DNA of 64,000 bases from GYS-P2D sp964414425. Its GTDB lineage: Bacteria; Bacteroidota; Bacteroidia; Chitinophagales; Saprospiraceae. Positions within the stretch are counted from its first letter, which is position 1. Every line of letters begins with the position of its first letter. The notes under the pieces are model-generated. The model was given only the letters and a program-made list of their open reading frames with translations. It was not told the origin of the DNA and made no database searches. The translations under genes were made by a program, and so were the position numbers. The DNA lies in NCBI GenBank assembly GCA_964414425.1, contig CAYPWL010000019.1, forward strand, positions 1-64,000, given 5' to 3'. This document shows, one piece after another, positions 43,063-52,744 of the stretch.

Positions 43063-45612
43063 ATGAATAGAAAATTCTCACCAAAGGTCAAAAAAATTAT
43101 CTCTTTAAGTAGAGATGAGGCGGTACGACTTGGACACGATTATATCGGTACGGAGCACCTATTGCTAGGCATGATACGTGAAAAAGATAATGTGGCAATA
43201 AGAGTATTGGACTCATTGGATCTCGATATCCAGCAGCTCAAATACAAAGTAGAGGAAGCCACAAGATCCAACAAAGGAGACAATACTGGCTTGGCTGTCG
43301 GGAATATCCCTCTTAATAAGCATGCAGAAAAAGTATTGAAAGTTACCTTCTTAGAGTCTAAGCTCTTCAAGAATGATGAAATCAATCCTGAACATCTCAT
43401 GCTCTCAATTCTGAAGCATAAAGAAAACCTTGCGTCTAAAATATTAGACCATTTTGATGTCGACTACGAATCGTACAAGACTGAGTTGGAATATGTAAGC
43501 CAAGATCAAGAAGGTGGATTTGAATATATACAAGGCAGTGCAGCAGAGTCAGATATACCTATGGATGATGATGAGGCGAGTTCTTATGGCAGCAAGACCT
43601 CCAGACGAGGTGCCAGCAAATCTCGTACTCCGGTATTGGACAACTTCGGTAGAGATGTTACCCGACTTGCTGATGAAGGTAAACTTGATCCGATTATCGG
43701 TCGTGAAACTGAGATCGAGCGCGTCTCGCAAATCTTAAGTAGACGTAAGAAGAATAATCCGATCCTTATTGGTGAACCTGGTGTTGGTAAGACTGCCATC
43801 GTCGAAGGGTTAGCTCTTAGGATCAATGAGAAGAAAGTCTCACGAACGCTGTATGACAAGCGTATCGTAATGCTTGACTTAGCGGCTCTTGTAGCGGGTA
43901 CTAAGTACCGAGGACAGTTCGAAGAGCGTATGAAGGCGATTATGAATGAGCTTGAGAAGTCTCGGGATGTCATTCTATTCATCGATGAGATTCATACGAT
44001 TATCGGAGCAGGGGGCTCGACAGGATCCCTGGATGCGTCTAATATCTTCAAGCCTGCATTGGCCAGAGGAGAGTTACAATGTATCGGTGCGTCAACACTC
44101 GATGAGTATCGACAGTATATTGAGAAAGACGGCGCCTTGGATCGTAGATTCCAGAAGGTATTAGTTGAGCCGCCATCGACAGAGGAGGCCATTCACATCC
44201 TCAATAATATTAAGTCTAAGTATGAGGAGTTTCACAATGTAGCCTATATGGATGAGGCTATCGAAGCTTGTGTACACCTCAGTGATAGATATATCAGTGA
44301 TCGCCACTTACCAGATAAGGCTATAGATATCTTGGATGAGGTAGGTGCGAGAACACACCTCAAAAATATCCACGTACCTAAGTATATCGAGGAGCTTGAA
44401 ACTCAAATCGAAGAAGTACGTGATCATAAGAATCAAGCAGTCAAAGGTCAGCAGTATGAAAAAGCTGCAGACCTCAGGGACCATGAATCTAAGCTCTTTA
44501 AAAAATTAGAGCAAGCTAAGTCTGACTGGGAGGAAGAGGCTAAGTCTAAAAAATATCCAGTCAGCGAAGAAGATATCGCTGAAGTGGTAGCTATGATGAC
44601 AGGTATCCCTGTCAAGAGGGTAGCTCAAAATGAAAGTAACAAGCTTGTCGGCATGGCGGATGACCTCAAGAAGGAAATCATCGGTCAGGATGTAGCTATC
44701 AAAAAGATAGTGAAAGCGATACAACGAAATAGAGTCGGTCTCAAAGATCCTAAAAAGCCAATAGGCTCATTCATTTTCTTAGGGCCAACGGGTGTCGGTA
44801 AAACTGAGTTAGCTAAGGCGTTATCGCGATATCTGTTCGATACGGAAGACTCATTAGTCCGAATTGACATGAGTGAGTATATGGAGAAGTTCTCTATCAG
44901 TAGGTTGATAGGTGCGCCTCCGGGATACGTTGGATATGAAGAAGGTGGTCAACTCACCGAGAAGGTGCGCAGAAAGCCATACTCTGTAATCTTACTCGAT
45001 GAGATCGAGAAAGCACATCAAGATGTATATAATATACTCCTGCAAGTGCTTGATGATGGTCAACTTACAGATGGATTGGGCCGCAAGGTGGATTTCAAGA
45101 ATACACTGATCATCATGACTTCTAATATCGGAGTTAAGCAACTCAAAGATTTTGGTCAAGGAGTAGGATTTGCAACTAAGGCAAGAACTGAAGGCGCCGA
45201 TGATCACGCTAAGAATGTGATTAACAATGCACTTAGCAAGAACTTCACGCCAGAGTTCCTCAATCGTATAGACGACACAGTCATCTTTAACTCTCTGAGC
45301 GAGGCCGATATCTTAAGAATTGTGGACTTGGCGGTTGCATCTCTCAAGGGGCGTGTTGAGAAGATGGGCTTCAGTATAAAGCTGAATAAGAGTGCTAAGG
45401 AGTTCTTAGCAGAAAAAGGTTATGATCCTAAGTATGGTGCTCGTCCATTGCATAGAGCAATACAGAAGTACGTGGAAGATCCGTTGGCAGAACAGATCCT
45501 TACTGCTGGCTCTAAAAGAGGCTTAAGCTTCAAGATAAGTCACCATAAAGGCAAAGAACAACTGACTATAGTACCCGCTAATCAAGAAAAAGAGTCTGAA
45601 GCCCTTAAATAA
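43063..45612 (+). CDS. clpC: ATP-dependent Clp protease ATP-binding subunit ClpC
   Basis: 849 residues. Two N-terminal Clp repeats (LGHDYIGTEHLLLGM and the later NPEHLMLSIL), a linker, AAA-1 with Walker A GEPGVGKT and Walker B VILFIDEIHT, a UVR-type middle segment (GQQYEKAADLRDHESKLFKKL), and AAA-2 with GPTGVGKTELAKAL, VILLDEIEKAH and the C-terminal GARPLHRAIQKYVEDPLAE. It would unfold substrates for ClpP. The frame is intact, which speaks for good sequence quality in this region. Confidence 0.97.
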   Translation: MNRKFSPKVKKIISLSRDEAVRLGHDYIGTEHLLLGMIREKDNVAIRVLDSLDLDIQQLKYKVEEATRSNKGDNTGLAVGNIPLNKHAEKVLKVTFLESKLFKNDEINPEHLMLSILKHKENLASKILDHFDVDYESYKTELEYVSQDQEGGFEYIQGSAAESDIPMDDDEASSYGSKTSRRGASKSRTPVLDNFGRDVTRLADEGKLDPIIGRETEIERVSQILSRRKKNNPILIGEPGVGKTAIVEGLALRINEKKVSRTLYDKRIVMLDLAALVAGTKYRGQFEERMKAIMNELEKSRDVILFIDEIHTIIGAGGSTGSLDASNIFKPALARGELQCIGASTLDEYRQYIEKDGALDRRFQKVLVEPPSTEEAIHILNNIKSKYEEFHNVAYMDEAIEACVHLSDRYISDRHLPDKAIDILDEVGARTHLKNIHVPKYIEELETQIEEVRDHKNQAVKGQQYEKAADLRDHESKLFKKLEQAKSDWEEEAKSKKYPVSEEDIAEVVAMMTGIPVKRVAQNESNKLVGMADDLKKEIIGQDVAIKKIVKAIQRNRVGLKDPKKPIGSFIFLGPTGVGKTELAKALSRYLFDTEDSLVRIDMSEYMEKFSISRLIGAPPGYVGYEEGGQLTEKVRRKPYSVILLDEIEKAHQDVYNILLQVLDDGQLTDGLGRKVDFKNTLIIMTSNIGVKQLKDFGQGVGFATKARTEGADDHAKNVINNALSKNFTPEFLNRIDDTVIFNSLSEADILRIVDLAVASLKGRVEKMGFSIKLNKSAKEFLAEKGYDPKYGARPLHRAIQKYVEDPLAEQILTAGSKRGLSFKISHHKGKEQLTIVPANQEKESEALK

Positions 45613-45622
45613 TGGGCTTCAG
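45596..45622 (+). terminator. Hairpin spanning the clpC stop codon
   Basis: CTGAAGCCC (45596-45604), nine-base loop TTAAATAAT, then GGGCTTCAG (45614-45622): a perfect 9-base stem with the TAA stop in the loop region. A T-rich but interrupted tract follows (ATTTTCTTTATCTT). It may reduce read-through into infC. Confidence 0.62.
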
Positions 45623-45711
45623 ATTAAATTTTCTTTATCTTAAAAGTGATTAAAGAAACTATTTTCAGCAGATTTGCGTGATCAAAACATATTATTAACT
45701 AAGTAAGACAT

Positions 45712-46302
45712 TTGAGAAGAAGAAAAAAAGTACAACCGAGGCGTAGCCTCGAACCAGAATTCAATATCAATTTTAGAATTAAAGCTCCTAAAATCAGATT
45801 AGTAGGAGATAACCTAAATGAAATATCAGATGCGGTAGGTCAGAGCATCTCGCCAGACGTTTACAACACCCGCCAAGCACAGAAGTGGGCTGAGGCCGTT
45901 CAACTTGATTTAGTTGAGATCAGTCCAAATGCAGATCCGCCGGTTTGTAAAATCATAGATTACAAGAAGTTTCTCTATAACAGGAAGAAAAAGCAAAAGG
46001 AACTTAAATCGAAAACTGCAAAGACTGTAGTTAAAGAAATTAGATTTGGACCTAATACCGACGATCATGACTTTAACTTCAAGCTTAAGCATGCATTGAA
46101 ATTCTTAGAAGATGGCGCCAAGGTCAAGGCCTACGTACACTTTAGAGGTAGATCAATAGTCTTCAAGGAAAGAGGAGAACTACTACTCCTGAGATTCATC
46201 CAAGAACTCTCAGAGGTAGGTAGTGCTGAGAACCTGCCTAAGTTAGAAGGTCGACGTATGATCGTAATGATCGGTCCTAAGAAGAAAAAGAAAGGACAAT
46301 AA
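45712..46302 (+). CDS. infC: Translation initiation factor IF-3
   Basis: 196 residues. N-terminal domain FRIKAPKIRLVGDNLNEISD, basic linker (NRKKKQKELKSKTAKTVVKE), C-terminal domain RFGPNTDDHDFNFKLKHALKFL and MIVMIGPKKKKKGQ. The start is TTG at 45712; an in-frame TAA lies 10-12 bases upstream and there is no ATG nearby. Rare starts in infC are known from E. coli (AUU), where IF-3 discriminates against them and so regulates itself; TTG fits that pattern. A strong terminator follows. Confidence 0.95.
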   Translation: MRRRKKVQPRRSLEPEFNINFRIKAPKIRLVGDNLNEISDAVGQSISPDVYNTRQAQKWAEAVQLDLVEISPNADPPVCKIIDYKKFLYNRKKKQKELKSKTAKTVVKEIRFGPNTDDHDFNFKLKHALKFLEDGAKVKAYVHFRGRSIVFKERGELLLLRFIQELSEVGSAENLPKLEGRRMIVMIGPKKKKKGQ

Positions 46303-46318
46303 GGAATACAGCTATCAT

Positions 46319-46352
46319 AAAGCCTCAGTGTTAAAACATTGAGGCTTTTTTA
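46319..46352 (+). terminator. Rho-independent terminator after infC
   Basis: AAGCCTCAGTGTT, short AA loop, AACATTGAGGCTT and then TTTTTA: a 12-13 base stem with one G-T pair, followed by a T run. It lies between infC and the convergent ABC-F gene, and the A-rich left flank could serve weakly for the opposite strand. Confidence 0.9.
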
Positions 46353-46353
46353 T

Positions 46354-48273
46354 TTACATCATAGCTTCTTGGACTTCTTCCCAGGATTGCATGAGCTCCT
46401 CGAGATTGGACTTTTTATCCTTATAATCTGCCAGCACTTTATCTGCTTCTGCTGACTGATAAAAGCCATCCATGCCCATCTGCTTTTCTGCTGCAGCGAT
46501 CTCCTTTTCTAATACTTCGATTTTTCGTTCGATATTCTGAGATTGGCGTTCGAGTTTCTTTAGCTCTTCTGGATCAATAGAGGGCTTTTGCTCCGTGGCT
46601 TTAGCTTTCGGAGCAGGAGCTTGCTTTGATTTCGTTTTATGAAGTTCCACCTCTCGCATATTAGCGAGCTCGCGCTTCTTCAAGAAGTAGTTGACATCAC
46701 CTAAGTACTCGTAGGTTTGACGATCTCTAAACTCTAAAGTCTTCTCAGTGAGACCAGCGAGAAACTGACGATCGTGACTCACAACTATTAGCGTACCATC
46801 GTAATTCATGATGGCCTCCTTGAGTACTTCTTTAGACAAGATATCGAGGTGATTAGTAGGCTCATCCAGGACCAGAAGGTTAAAAGGTCTTAATAGCATA
46901 CAAGCCAGCGCTAAGCGCGCTCGCTCTCCCCCACTCAATACGGACACCTTCTTTTCTACATCCTCGCCACTGAACATAAATGCTCCCAGTATCTTCCTGA
47001 GTTTAGTCCGCATCTCTGGCGGACTATGGTTTTCCATAGTCTCAAGTAAGGTGATCTTACCATTTAGGGTTTCGGCTTGATTCTGTGCATAGTATCCGAT
47101 GGATACATTATGCCCCTTAGTGATCTCTCCACCGTTATAATCAAGCTTATCGACGAGTATCTTGGCTAAGGTGGTCTTCCCTTGACCATTCTGCCCAACG
47201 AATGATACTCGCTCTCCCCTCTCTATCTTAATATCTATCCCGTCTAATACACTGAGGTCGCCATAACTCTTCTGTAGTTTCGTCGCTTCTACTACGATCT
47301 GTCCTGATCGAGGTGCTGGAGCAAACTGTAGGTTCATCGTACCAACGTCCTCGGACTCCACCTCTATCCGCTCGATCTTGTCGAGCTGCTTTTTCATAGA
47401 CTGAGCCATCTTAGTCTTAGTGGCCTTGGCCATAAATCGACTGATGGTCTTCTCTTTGCTGGCGATGAGCTTTTGTTGATTTTCAAATGCCGCTTGGCTT
47501 TTCTCCTTGACATCCTTCCGTAGTTCGAGGTACTTAGAGTAGGCGGCCTTATAATCTTGGAGTCTACCAAGCTCTATCTCTACCGTACGATTCGTACAGT
47601 TATCCAAGAACTGCTGATCGTGAGATATAATGATCACGGCGCCATGATAATTCTTGAGGAATTGCTCCAGCCAGATGATAGACTCTATATCAAGGTGGTT
47701 AGTAGGCTCATCCAGGAGCAGATAGTCCGGCTTTTTTAAGAGCATCTTGGCCAACACAACTCGCATCTGCCAGCCTCCACTGAACTCTGCAATCTTCCGG
47801 TGTAGATCTTTATCCTTAAATCCGAGTCCTTTCAGGACTTTTACGGCATCTCCTTCAGATGACTCCCCACCGAGGATTGCGAAGCGCTCATTGTACTCAG
47901 AGAACTTCTCAAGCATCGTCATATACTCATCAGACTCGTAATCTGTGCGACTAGCAATATCAGCATTCATCGCGTCAATCGCTTCATTGAGTTTCTTCAG
48001 TTCTTCAAATGCCGTCATCGCTTCATCGATCACGGTAGTCTCCTGCTCTATCTCTATCTCCTGATGTAGAAATGCCAAAGTAGTTCCACCAGGCATCGTA
48101 ACCGTCCCCTCGTCAGGAGAGATTTCATTGGCGAGTATCTTGAGGAAGGTAGACTTACCGGCGCCATTACGGCCTACCAGTCCCACCTTGTCCCTCAGCC
48201 TAATTACCAAATTCACTCGATCCATTAGGACACGATCTCCAAACTGTAAATAGATATTAGTCGCTGTTAACAA
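46354..48273 (-). CDS. ABC-F family ATPase (ribosome-associated)
   Basis: 639 residues with two ABC domains and no membrane segment. Walker A motifs GRNGAGKST and GQNGQGKTT; signatures SGGWQMRVVLAKML and LSGGERARLALACML; both with LLLDEPTNHLD/LVLDEPTNHLD and switch His in ISHDQQFL and VSHDRQFL. The interdomain linker is basic (about 240-310). The C-terminal extension (about 555-639) is a coiled coil (KLERQSQNIERKIEVLEKEI). Members act on ribosomes in translation or antibiotic protection; it most resembles the Uup/YdiF-type group, but the subtype is not certain. Confidence 0.94.
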   Translation of the reverse strand: MLTATNIYLQFGDRVLMDRVNLVIRLRDKVGLVGRNGAGKSTFLKILANEISPDEGTVTMPGGTTLAFLHQEIEIEQETTVIDEAMTAFEELKKLNEAIDAMNADIASRTDYESDEYMTMLEKFSEYNERFAILGGESSEGDAVKVLKGLGFKDKDLHRKIAEFSGGWQMRVVLAKMLLKKPDYLLLDEPTNHLDIESIIWLEQFLKNYHGAVIIISHDQQFLDNCTNRTVEIELGRLQDYKAAYSKYLELRKDVKEKSQAAFENQQKLIASKEKTISRFMAKATKTKMAQSMKKQLDKIERIEVESEDVGTMNLQFAPAPRSGQIVVEATKLQKSYGDLSVLDGIDIKIERGERVSFVGQNGQGKTTLAKILVDKLDYNGGEITKGHNVSIGYYAQNQAETLNGKITLLETMENHSPPEMRTKLRKILGAFMFSGEDVEKKVSVLSGGERARLALACMLLRPFNLLVLDEPTNHLDILSKEVLKEAIMNYDGTLIVVSHDRQFLAGLTEKTLEFRDRQTYEYLGDVNYFLKKRELANMREVELHKTKSKQAPAPKAKATEQKPSIDPEELKKLERQSQNIERKIEVLEKEIAAAEKQMGMDGFYQSAEADKVLADYKDKKSNLEELMQSWEEVQEAMM

Positions 48274-48397
48274 TGATATGCGTTATTAGATTAAGGCTGC
48301 AAAGATGATATCATTGATAGGATAAGTGCACATCTGAGCGCTAAAAATGCGCTTATTTCAAAATTATTGATTATCTCGTATAGTAAAATCAGCTAAC

Positions 48398-48841
48398 ATG
48401 CCTCATCCTACTAAAGCCCCTCTATCATTTTGGATCATCTCTGTATTCGCTCTTCTCTGGAACCTCATGGGATGCGGAGCGTGGTTTATGGAGTATAACT
48501 ACTACACTAATCCTGCCTCAAGAAGCGGATTGCCAGAGGCTATGCAGCCCATCTATCATACTCAACCTATATGGTTATATGTTGTGTTTGCTGTGGCAGT
48601 ACTCTTCGGTCTGATTGGATGCATAGGATTGTTACTCAGAAAGTCTTGGTGTGATCCTGTGTTCTTAATCTCGCTGGTGGCAGTAATCATCCTACACGGC
48701 TTCAACTTCTTCATTGCTGAGTTTGACTACGTCAAAGAGCTGGGCACTTCAGCAGCCGTTATGCCTATCCTGGTTGTATTATTTGCGGCATTCCTCGTGT
48801 ATTATGCTAAGAAGAATAAGGCTTTGGGAGTATTGCAGTAG
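48398..48841 (+). CDS. Small four-helix membrane protein
   Basis: 147 residues with four hydrophobic segments: FWIISVFALLWNLMGCGAW, WLYVVFAVAVLFGLIGCIG, PVFLISLVAVIILHGFNFF and VMPILVVLFAAFLVYYAKK. Members of this uncharacterised family are frequent in marine Bacteroidota and Proteobacteria. No catalytic motif is apparent. It is divergent from the ABC-F gene and has its own unrecognised promoter. Confidence 0.82.
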   Translation: MPHPTKAPLSFWIISVFALLWNLMGCGAWFMEYNYYTNPASRSGLPEAMQPIYHTQPIWLYVVFAVAVLFGLIGCIGLLLRKSWCDPVFLISLVAVIILHGFNFFIAEFDYVKELGTSAAVMPILVVLFAAFLVYYAKKNKALGVLQ

Positions 48842-48888
48842 AATATTTTAGTGTGAGGAACTATATTTCATCAATCTAACCAGTTTTA

Positions 48889-49764
48889 ATGTTCAAATTT
48901 CGAAAGTCTGCAGCCGAGAAACTCGGAAAATTCATCAAAAACTATAAAAACGATTTTGAAGAATACAACATAGACGATAAAAAAGAGATCATCTCCCATA
49001 TCAAGAGTGGTATAGGACTAATAGCTCAGCCTGTCGATGATAGCAAGATTCTTATTGGTCACTCCAAGTTAGGTGGCAAACCAGATCTACCCGCTAATAA
49101 AGAATGGCCGATGGCCGATGGACAACACATGATATTTTGTGGACAATATAATCTTGAAGAGTGTGCTAAATATGACTTCAATAAACAACTACCTCCAGAT
49201 GGTTTGTTCTCGGTTTTCGTTACTCAAGATTTTTTAAACTTTGAGTTTAACCATTTCACAGTCAACGATTTACAACGCAAAGAATACCCAACCAACTTTG
49301 ATTCGGAGCATTTTACCAATTCACATCAAATTGCATTTTTTGAATTACCCACTCTACCTACGATTCAAATCGAACATCTGACAGACAAGTACGATGATAT
49401 CCATTTTTTATTACTGGATGAATATCAATGGTTCATTCAAGAACTGACAAGTGGTATATACAACAATCATCAAATCCTTGGGCACGAACGACCTATCCAG
49501 TACTCAACAAAACACGTGTTTGCTTGGCAAGAATTAGGTTTAACTGCTAACTCCGATATTGCTCATTTAAAAGCTCATGAATCTGAAATTTCGGCTATTG
49601 CCAATGAATACGAAATTCTACTACAAATTGATTTTGATGTACATTATTCAGGTACTGATTTTCACAGTATTCTAGGTGATGGAACTCTATACTTTGGCAT
49701 AAGATCAGAAGACCTCAAACAAGGGAATTTTGACAATGTAAAGATGGAATATCAAATTACTTAG
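48889..49764 (+). CDS. DUF1963 (YwqG-like) protein
   Basis: 291 residues, soluble. DUF1963 landmarks: SKLGGKPDLPANKEWP, MIFCGQYNLEECAKYD, LPPDGLFSVF, then the late QIDFDVHYSGTDFHSILGDGTLYFGI, the last being a typical YwqG end. The family has unknown function and is often linked to toxin or immunity islands. Here it sits 47 bases after a membrane protein and converges on an orphan antitoxin gene. Local base composition is more AT-rich than its neighbours, which hints at acquisition. Confidence 0.87.
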   Translation: MFKFRKSAAEKLGKFIKNYKNDFEEYNIDDKKEIISHIKSGIGLIAQPVDDSKILIGHSKLGGKPDLPANKEWPMADGQHMIFCGQYNLEECAKYDFNKQLPPDGLFSVFVTQDFLNFEFNHFTVNDLQRKEYPTNFDSEHFTNSHQIAFFELPTLPTIQIEHLTDKYDDIHFLLLDEYQWFIQELTSGIYNNHQILGHERPIQYSTKHVFAWQELGLTANSDIAHLKAHESEISAIANEYEILLQIDFDVHYSGTDFHSILGDGTLYFGIRSEDLKQGNFDNVKMEYQIT

Positions 49765-49780
49765 ACTACTAAGTCATTGC

Positions 49781-50035
49781 TCAAACCCCTCCAGTCCTCG
49801 TACTAATCTTACGATTTTCAGCATCCTGTATTCCTTGCAAAATGCGCAAGGCATTCTTAGGACTTTTCATAAGATGTACTGATTCAATCATAGCATTATA
49901 TTCAGATGCTGGCAAAATCGCCAGTGATTCCTTACCGCTACGGGTTAGCTCCATTGATGTGTTCTCATCAATAATTTCATCCCAAATCTTGGCAAGATTA
50001 GCACGGGCATCCGAATAGCTTATCGATTTTGTCAT
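49781..50035 (-). CDS. Phd/YefM-family antitoxin without a toxin gene
   Basis: 84 residues. The YefM DNA-binding half is SISYSDARANLAKIWDEI, followed by the strand pattern MELTRSGKESLAILPASEYNAMIES. The tail (LMKSPKNALRILQGI) is the toxin-neutralising segment typical of partners of YoeB. In yefM-yoeB the toxin follows the antitoxin, but here the next sequence is the end of the convergent DUF1963 gene, 16 bases away. Hence an orphan antitoxin. Confidence 0.88.
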   Translation of the reverse strand: MTKSISYSDARANLAKIWDEIIDENTSMELTRSGKESLAILPASEYNAMIESVHLMKSPKNALRILQGIQDAENRKISTRTGGV

Positions 50036-50071
50036 TGTACAGATATCTTGTAAAAAGATAGTAACAATTTA

Positions 50072-52261
50072 TTACCCTTTCAAGTCATCCATAGTCATCC
50101 CCTCGAGATCCATAAAGAAGGAATACTCCAGAGCCGTCTCTTTATATCGCTTAAATCGACCTGAGGCTCCTCCATGGCCAGCTTCCATATTGGTATGCAT
50201 CATGAGGATGTTATCATCAGTCTTCATATCTCGGAGTCTGGCAATCCACTTAGCGGGCTCCCAGTACTGCACCTGACTATCGAATAGGCCCGTGGTAATC
50301 AGCATATTGGGATAGTCCTGATTGCTGACTTGATCATAGGGACTATATGAGAGCATGTAGTCATAAGAGTCTTTATTCTTAGGATTGCCCCACTCGTCAA
50401 ACTCATTAGTCGTCAGCGGAATGGTCTCATCCAGCATCGTGTTGATCACATCAACGAACGGAACAGCTGCAATAATCCCGTTGAATAGCTCTGGTGCTTG
50501 ATTGACAACCGCACCCATTAAGAGTCCTCCTGCACTACCACCCATACCATAGAGGTGATCTTCAGAAGTGTAATCCTCGGCAATCAAGTATTTAGCACAG
50601 TCTACGTAATCATTAAAAGTGTTCTTCTTCTTGAACATCTTACCATCCTCATACCACTGGCGGCCCATAGATTGACCACCACGGATATGTGCGATCGCCC
50701 ATATAAAACCACGATCTAGGAGGCTCAAGCGTACTGAGCTAAACCACGGATCAATCGTACTGCCATAACTACCATACGCATAGAGCACCATTGGTGTATC
50801 AGCACCTCTGCGCATACCTTTCTTATATACCAGCGAGATTGGCACTTCCACTCCATCTCGTACCGTAGCAAACATGCGCTCTGTGACATACTGCGATGGA
50901 TCATGCCCTCCGACTACTTCCTGCTGCTTCTTGAGATCCTTCTCACGAGTCGCCATATCATAGTCAATAGTACTATTAGGAGTCGTCATACTGGAGTATC
51001 CAAAGCGTAGGATATCCGTATCAAACTCCGTATTGGTACTACTATATACAACATAAGCGGGCTCACCAAAGTCGAGATAGTGCTCTTCTTCAGTCTGCTG
51101 ATTGATGACTCTTAAGTGCGTCAATGCATTGCTGCGCTCACTCAATACCAACCAATTCTTAAATACATCGATGCCACTTAGCAATACATCATCCCTATGT
51201 GCGATAACCTCTGTCCAATTGGATTCATCAGTCGCATTTACTGGTGTCTCCATCAGTCTGAAGTTGACTGCATCTCGATTAGTTACGATATAGAACTTGT
51301 CATCATAGTGCTCGATACTATACTCATGCTTAGTTCCTCGAGGTGTAAACTGTTGGAAGTCGCCTTGTGGATTATCGGCCTTCAAGATCTGATAATCACT
51401 CACCAGCGTACTGCTGTTATATATGATGATGTAGTCGTCTGACTTTGACTTATAGACTCCGATATAGTATGATGGATCTTTCTCATGATACACCATCACA
51501 TCAGCATCCATGTCGCTGCCGAGTTCATGTCTCCATATCTTCTCTGAGAGCAGAGATACTTTATTTTTAGATGTATAATAGAAGGTCTTATTGTCATTGG
51601 CCCAAGCCCCACCTGGTTGAGCATCGCTCAGCTCATCACCGTAGACTTCTCCTGTTTCGAGATTTTTAAACTTATAGGTATATATCCTACGGCTCAGGTA
51701 ATCTTCTGCAAATGCCAAAATCTTATTATCTGGGCTTACAGATAGACCAGCTGCGGCGTAATAATCCTTACCCTCTGCACGCTGATTAGCGTCGAGCATA
51801 ATCTCCTCATCAGCTTCGAGCGAACCTTTCTTGCGGCAGTAGATCGGATACTCCTTACCCTCTTCATAGCGAGTATAGTACCAGTACCCATTCTTGCTAT
51901 ACGGTACAGACTCATCCGTTTGCTTGATGCGTCCTACGATCTCCTCGTACAGCTTAGTCTGCATATCTTCAGTATGCTTCATGACTTGATCTGTATAGCT
52001 GTTCTCTGCATTAAGATAGTCCAGTACTTCCTGAGTATGACCATCTGGCGTCTCTGCACTTTTCTGATCATCCGTAAGTCGCATCCAGTAATATGGATCT
52101 ACCCGCTCATGTCCGTGCCAAGTAATCACCGTGTCTTTCTTAGTGGCAATCGGAGCCTCTACACCCTGTATCTTTTTAGTCATTGATTCTTCTTGTTTTT
52201 CTTGGCATGCACAGACACACATGACCATAGCTAACAACATTATAATGGAAAGTTCTTTCAT
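50072..52261 (-). CDS. S9 prolyl oligopeptidase-family peptidase (oligopeptidase B-like), lipoprotein
   Basis: 729 residues from the ATG at 52261; the lipobox is CVCAC followed by QEKQEES, so it is probably anchored in the membrane. The beta-propeller domain begins after KKDTVITWHGHERVDPYYWMR, the oligopeptidase B-type signature. The catalytic domain is at the C-terminus: YGSYGSTIDPWFS, AHIRGGQSMGRQWY, the nucleophile GMGGSAGGLLMGAV, the Asp region TTGLFDSQVQYWEP and catalytic His in MEAGHGGASGRF. An upstream ATG at 52315 would put 18 residues before the signal peptide. Confidence 0.94.
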   Translation of the reverse strand: MKELSIIMLLAMVMCVCACQEKQEESMTKKIQGVEAPIATKKDTVITWHGHERVDPYYWMRLTDDQKSAETPDGHTQEVLDYLNAENSYTDQVMKHTEDMQTKLYEEIVGRIKQTDESVPYSKNGYWYYTRYEEGKEYPIYCRKKGSLEADEEIMLDANQRAEGKDYYAAAGLSVSPDNKILAFAEDYLSRRIYTYKFKNLETGEVYGDELSDAQPGGAWANDNKTFYYTSKNKVSLLSEKIWRHELGSDMDADVMVYHEKDPSYYIGVYKSKSDDYIIIYNSSTLVSDYQILKADNPQGDFQQFTPRGTKHEYSIEHYDDKFYIVTNRDAVNFRLMETPVNATDESNWTEVIAHRDDVLLSGIDVFKNWLVLSERSNALTHLRVINQQTEEEHYLDFGEPAYVVYSSTNTEFDTDILRFGYSSMTTPNSTIDYDMATREKDLKKQQEVVGGHDPSQYVTERMFATVRDGVEVPISLVYKKGMRRGADTPMVLYAYGSYGSTIDPWFSSVRLSLLDRGFIWAIAHIRGGQSMGRQWYEDGKMFKKKNTFNDYVDCAKYLIAEDYTSEDHLYGMGGSAGGLLMGAVVNQAPELFNGIIAAVPFVDVINTMLDETIPLTTNEFDEWGNPKNKDSYDYMLSYSPYDQVSNQDYPNMLITTGLFDSQVQYWEPAKWIARLRDMKTDDNILMMHTNMEAGHGGASGRFKRYKETALEYSFFMDLEGMTMDDLKG

Positions 52262-52324
52262 AGGTTCGATATTATCACTTGATGAATAGATGACAATATA
52301 CGCCAAGGTATACATTGGCGCACA

Positions 52325-52744
52325 TCAAATTTTCCATTTGATCCATCGCAGTGTTGACGGCTTGATATTTTTTGGTGGAAATCTTCTTTCATCCCAATCA
52401 ATTCCTTGCAAGGTAAAATAGTCTCTGGCCAAATGATTACACCAACCTTCGACCCAATGATTCTGATGCCCCTTACTAAAGCCAGCTGTGGATGCACTTA
52501 TCAAACTCAAGATGCCAATGATTATATAGAAACTAAGATAGCCGATCTTACGTGCTTGTAATATGTGTCCAAACTCATGTCGGACAGTAGCAATATCTCT
52601 CTGAAACGTAGCTTCTCCTATAAAGATCCCAATGCCTGGCAAGCATAATCCGGTGCTTCGATATCCTGTGCCAAAGCGCTCACTTTCATAAATCGGTACT
52701 CCTTCAAATACGCCTACTTGCCGAAAGCCAAACCAAGAGATCAT
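52325..52744 (-). CDS. Small membrane protein with an HEXXH metallopeptidase motif
   Basis: 139 residues. RHEFGHILQARKIG (about 57-70) is an HEXXH zinc motif followed by a hydrophobic helix (LSFYIIIGILSLISASTAGF). A later Glu in WVEGWCNHLARDYF could be a third ligand. I do not recognise the family beyond this gluzincin-like pattern. Its ATG overlaps the stop of the AAA ATPase gene by four bases (ATGA), so it is the third gene of the VWA-AAA operon. Activity is plausible but unproven. Confidence 0.72.
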   Translation of the reverse strand: MISWFGFRQVGVFEGVPIYESERFGTGYRSTGLCLPGIGIFIGEATFQRDIATVRHEFGHILQARKIGYLSFYIIIGILSLISASTAGFSKGHQNHWVEGWCNHLARDYFTLQGIDWDERRFPPKNIKPSTLRWIKWKI

